Below are positions 60,565 to 64,000 of a DNA stretch of 64,000 nt, piece after piece. This DNA is from Desarmillaria ectypa (lineage: Eukaryota > Basidiomycota > Agaricomycetes > Agaricales > Physalacriaceae), in the NCBI GenBank assembly GCA_030407005.1, contig JAUDYN010000011.1, forward strand, positions 982,501-1,046,500, given 5' to 3'. The number at the start of each line of letters is the position of its first letter. Position 1 is the stretch's first letter. Both the position numbers and the translations under genes were made by a program. The notes beneath the pieces are model-generated. The model saw only the letters and a program-made list of their open reading frames with translations. It was not told where the DNA came from and made no database searches.

Positions 60565-61140
60565 ACGTCAGATACCCATTCATTTTGTTTTCGTCCGTGA
60601 CAGGGCACTGTTGTTTTCTTCTCCTTACTTGAGATTATCTTGACGATAACCACAATGTTGTGCGGGACACACATTGTGACGTGATGCTGATGATGAATCG
60701 TTCTTTACTTCTGTGTACTTATAGCGCTGTCTCCGTAGTCATGGATTTCTGTCTTTTCTGTCGTAAACTGTATCAGTATCACGACCTTCAAGTAGACCTG
60801 GTTGTCACGGAATAAATTTTTTTGCTGATGTTTGCGGTAATCGCGTTACCAGTACCGAAAAAGCAGATGAGATATGCATAACCGCTGTAATTCACCTGAT
60901 AGGACTGGTAGCGGTTGTTATGAAACCTTCCCCATTGAGCGGTTGGGGTGTTGGTAAGGTGCTGCGGTTTAAGGAGCTGAACATGCAGCAGGTACATAGA
61001 AGGTTTCCAACGTCCGTGGTAGTAATTACAACCAGATGCGCGGTATCTCGGAGTGTATCAAGTATGAAGGAAAGTCTAACGAACATGCCGTGAGCCTCGG
61101 GGAACAAGAATAAAGCAAAACAAGCTCACCTATGCGGATA
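60565..61140. other. Intergenic, convergent 3' ends
   Basis: No gene is recognised between the ferric-reductase-like gene (+) and the SPT small subunit gene (-). Confidence 0.4.
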
Positions 61141-61550
61141 CTAGAGTTCCCTTAAGTGCCGCCCTCCACCGAACACCCCATTGGTTCTCCTGCTGAGAAT
61201 CTGCCAAAAGAGCCTTTCGTCCCCTTCTTGTCCGTACAGGTAGTACACCGCCCGGCGTTGCATGTCCGTGAGGTGCTGGGGCATGTATCGAATGAATGCA
61301 GTAAGGAAAAACGTGGAACTGATGAGTAGAATTGACACTATGCATGGTAAGGATATAAGACAAGGTGGAACAGTATTGAGTTGCATGACTGACGAAGGAG
61401 AACCTTCTCCCAAGGCTCCAGCATGGACAGTACGAAAGTCGATTCGAACCACATTCGCCAACGCCAGAAATACAAGGCTGTGGGAGATTCCGGAGGGCGA
61501 GCAAAGGAGAGGTCTGGCTTGGGAGGCGGTAGGGTAGTCTCCGACATCAT
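61141..61550 (-). CDS. Serine palmitoyltransferase small subunit
   Basis: Two exons (61394-61550 and 61141-61337) give 117 residues. The diagnostic motif is FESTFVLSMLEPWEKVLL (family: Y-M-L-E-P-W-E). A hydrophobic helix (LSILLISSTFFLTAFI) and RYMPQH follow, as in mammalian SPTSSA/B (F-M-P-Q-H). The subunit activates the ER-membrane LCB1/LCB2 enzyme that starts sphingolipid synthesis. The C-terminal extension (LTDMQRRAVYYLYGQEGDER..) is longer than in mammals. The intron (61338-61393, GTCAGT donor) is required: reading through gives a stop, and other joins lose the helix. Two adjacent ATGs (61550 and 61547) are possible starts. Confidence 0.85.
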
Positions 61551-61841
61551 TGCAGGACAGGACACGTTCAAGGAAGGACGAAAAGATAAGCTGTGCTAAA
61601 TTCTCACATTGTCAGGCCGGGCCGCCCCGCACAATTCACTCTCGACTCTTGACGACAAATAACGTTCCACTTACCCCCGCAATACCCCCACAATTCATCA
61701 AGCAAAATGACATCTTGTATTCTAGATGTCTATTCCCCATATTACTATACATTGAGATCTTCTACAGAGAAAAGACAGTGATATTAAAGGCACAAGCAAA
61801 GAAAACATGAAATCAAAGCAGAATCAGACGAAGGTAATTGA
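61551..61841. other. Short intergenic region
   Basis: Promoter of the SPT small subunit gene and 3' flank of aconitase. No feature is recognised. Confidence 0.4.
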
Positions 61842-64000
61842 CTACTGGCCCTTGGTCTTTGCAGCCATCTGTATAGAACAAAGTCAATGACGTCCTAGAG
61901 TAGTGAGGGAGGGAAACATACCAAGTTCAATGCAGAGCCTGCCTTGAACCACTCAATTTGACCCTCATTGAATGAATGAGCCAAGGGTAACTCCTGCATA
62001 ATCTCATTAATCAAGAGATGGACGTTCGTCGCAATTAAGACTCACCTCCGAGGATCCATCCTCATGCTTCAGTCTCAAGGTCAAGTTCTTGCCAGGTGCA
62101 AAGCTCTCCAAGCCCAAGATATCCACCCTGTCGGAAGGCCTGACTTTGTCATAATCCTCAGCGTTAACGAAGGTCAACGCTAGCATTCCCTGCTTCTTCA
62201 AGTTCGTCTCGTGGATTCGGGCAAAAGACCTCACAATGATGGCGAGGCCACCAAGGAATCGGGGCTCAAGAGCGGCGTGCTCACGAGAAGAACCTTCACC
62301 GTAGTTGTGATCACCAATGACAACCCATTTGATGCCCTTCTCGCGGTAGTCGGCAGCAGTCTGAGGAACACCGTCCCATGCACCCGTAATCTGATTCTTG
62401 ACCTTATTGGCCTCACCATTCTCAGCGTTGATGGCACCAATCAAGCAGTTTTCTGAACTGGTTGTTAGAATGGAGAAAAAATGGTCATGGAGTCAATACG
62501 AACGCGAAATGTTTTCGAGATGTCCTCGATACTTTAACCAGGGACCACCAGCACTTATGTGGTCAGTTGCTGCAAAGAACACATTAAAAGACACATCGTG
62601 ATCACTAATTCAATACTTACTGCACTTGCCCTTGACTTTGATCAGGATAGGGAGGTTTTCGGGCGTCTTGCCGTCCCATTTCTGGAATGGCTGCAACAAT
62701 TGGAGTCGGTCACTAGAAGGGCTCACGGCGACGCTGACGCTAGCCCTGTCGGTGGGAGGAGGCTGGAAGGTATTTTGGCCGGGGTCGTATCCTTTTGGTG
62801 GTAGTTCGTTTCCATTGGGCTCGGCAAACTTGAAGGGTTTGCCATCGGAACCGGTGAGAGAGTCTGTAAGAGGGTTGAAAGACAAGGATCCAGCAAAGAC
62901 CATAGCAGTGACAATGTCCGGAGATGCGACGAACGCATGGGTCGCCGGGTTCGCGTCATTGCGTCCTGTGAAGTTACGGTTATACGAGGTGATGACTAGA
63001 AAAAATCAGTGCCAACGATGCGAGGCTGTACGACTTCGACATACTAGAGTTAGCTTCTCCCTTCTTCACATCTTTTCTGTCCCACTGGCCAATGCAGGGT
63101 CCGCAAGCATTAGCCAAAACAATACCACCGACTTGCTCGAAAGCAGCGATCTGACCATCCCGCTCAATAGTAGCCCTAACTTGCTCAGATCCTGGAGTAA
63201 TCGTGAACTTGCTCTTGGTTTCGAGTCCGTGGCTGGCAGCCTCCTTGGCGATGGACGCAGATCGAGACATGTCCTCGTATGAAGAATTAGTGCATGAGCC
63301 GATAAGGCCAACCTTGAGCTCCTCGGGCCAGTTGTTCTTCTTGACTTCAGAAGCGAACTGCGAGATAGGGGTGGCGAGGTCCGGCGTGAAAGGTCCATTA
63401 ATATGAGGTTCAAGTTCAGAGAGATTCTTATGTTACGTCTTAAGTGCAAGAATCAAGCTATTCCAAGGACTACTCACAATGTCGATGACTTGATCATATT
63501 CTGCATCTTTGTCTGCTTGTAAATTGTAGGCAAACTGTCGAGCATAGTTGGCAATGTCCTCTCGCTTGGTAGCCTTCAAATAGTCGGCCATACGGTGGTT
63601 GAAGGGGAACATGGAAGTGGTTGCACCTATTTCGGCGCCCATGTTGCAGATAGTGGCCATACCCGTGCAAGACAGCGATTCGACACCAGGGCCCTTGTAC
63701 TCGACGATAGCACCAGTTCCACCCTTAACTGTAAGAATACCCGCGACCTTCAAAATAACATCTGGACAGGTGTTTCGTTAAACAAGGACATGCGACGCGG
63801 GGGAAATAGGTACTAACCCTTAGGTGTTGTCCAGCCGCCAATCTTTCCCGTGAGGTTGACACCAATAACCTTAGGACACTTGAGCTCCCAGGGAATATCA
63901 GCCATAACATCGACAGCGTCGGCACCGCCGACACCACAAGCAATCATGCCAAGACCTCCAGCGTTGGGAGTGTGCGAATCCGTACCGATCATAAGACCTC
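61842..64000 (-). CDS. Aconitate hydratase, mitochondrial (5' part beyond window)
   Basis: The gene runs off the right end; the window holds the codons from [15 protein letters not shown] to the stop. Iron-sulphur cluster cysteines are visible in GSCTNSS and ACGPCIGQW, and further marks are [50 protein letters not shown] and [15 protein letters not shown]. The C-terminal block near 61930-61990 ([14 protein letters not shown]) and MAAKTKGQ end the protein. The enzyme isomerises citrate and isocitrate in the TCA cycle. In fungi the closest paralogue is homoaconitase, but the block [15 protein letters not shown] fits citrate-type aconitase. About seven short introns fall in the visible part. Confidence 0.94.

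Overview
This window is eukaryotic nuclear DNA from a filamentous fungus, most likely a mushroom-forming basidiomycete (Agaricomycetes). The main evidence is the gene structure: nearly every gene is cut by many introns of about 46-60 bp with GT..AG ends and CTNA-like branch sites. Gene content agrees: a fused five-domain AROM gene, alternative NADH dehydrogenase, a CFEM protein, GH12 and GH105 plant cell wall enzymes, a HET-domain gene and decayed aminoglycoside-phosphotransferase-like (APH) genes. I assigned exons by hand, using reading-frame continuity and known family motifs.

Layout. 1-9.2 kb: an FHA tail-anchored protein, a decayed APH-like gene, a UBR7-type E3 ligase, a CFEM GPI-protein and ribosomal protein L31. 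9.2-20.4 kb: a poor accessory stretch with a large Ser/Thr-rich membrane protein, small TATA-driven genes (zinc knuckle, an unknown 99-residue protein, a CsbD-like protein) and a second APH-like remnant. 21-26.6 kb: a plant cell wall degradation group with two tandem GH12 endoglucanase/xyloglucanase genes and a GH105 unsaturated rhamnogalacturonyl hydrolase. 27.3-32.6 kb: Rax1-like RGS membrane protein, complex I subunit NDUFA2 and a POT peptide transporter. 33-42.6 kb: a third APH-like remnant, a coiled-coil gene resembling augmin HAUS5, an SMP-30-type lactonase, a DXD glycosyltransferase that shares a 63-bp promoter with TFIIH subunit TFB5, and ribose-5-phosphate isomerase. 43-53.8 kb: AROM, external-type NADH dehydrogenase and an MFS sugar transporter. 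54-64 kb: a frameshifted HET-domain gene, a ferric-reductase-like oxidoreductase, the serine palmitoyltransferase small subunit and the 3' part of mitochondrial aconitase, which runs off the window end.

Primary metabolism genes (AROM, RPI, aconitase, NADH dehydrogenase, NDUFA2, SPT small subunit, TFB5, L31) look intact. They are interleaved with accessory islands that carry duplications and broken genes. Two of the three APH-like remnants lie between an intact gene and a diverged copy of that gene's own 5' region. The HET-domain gene lies between two ~76-bp direct repeats. Four or five introns appear to use GC instead of GT at the donor site, and several tiny exons (3, 4 and 16 nt) are needed to keep frames open. 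I found no CRISPR array, no clear tRNA or rRNA gene, and no intact transposon.
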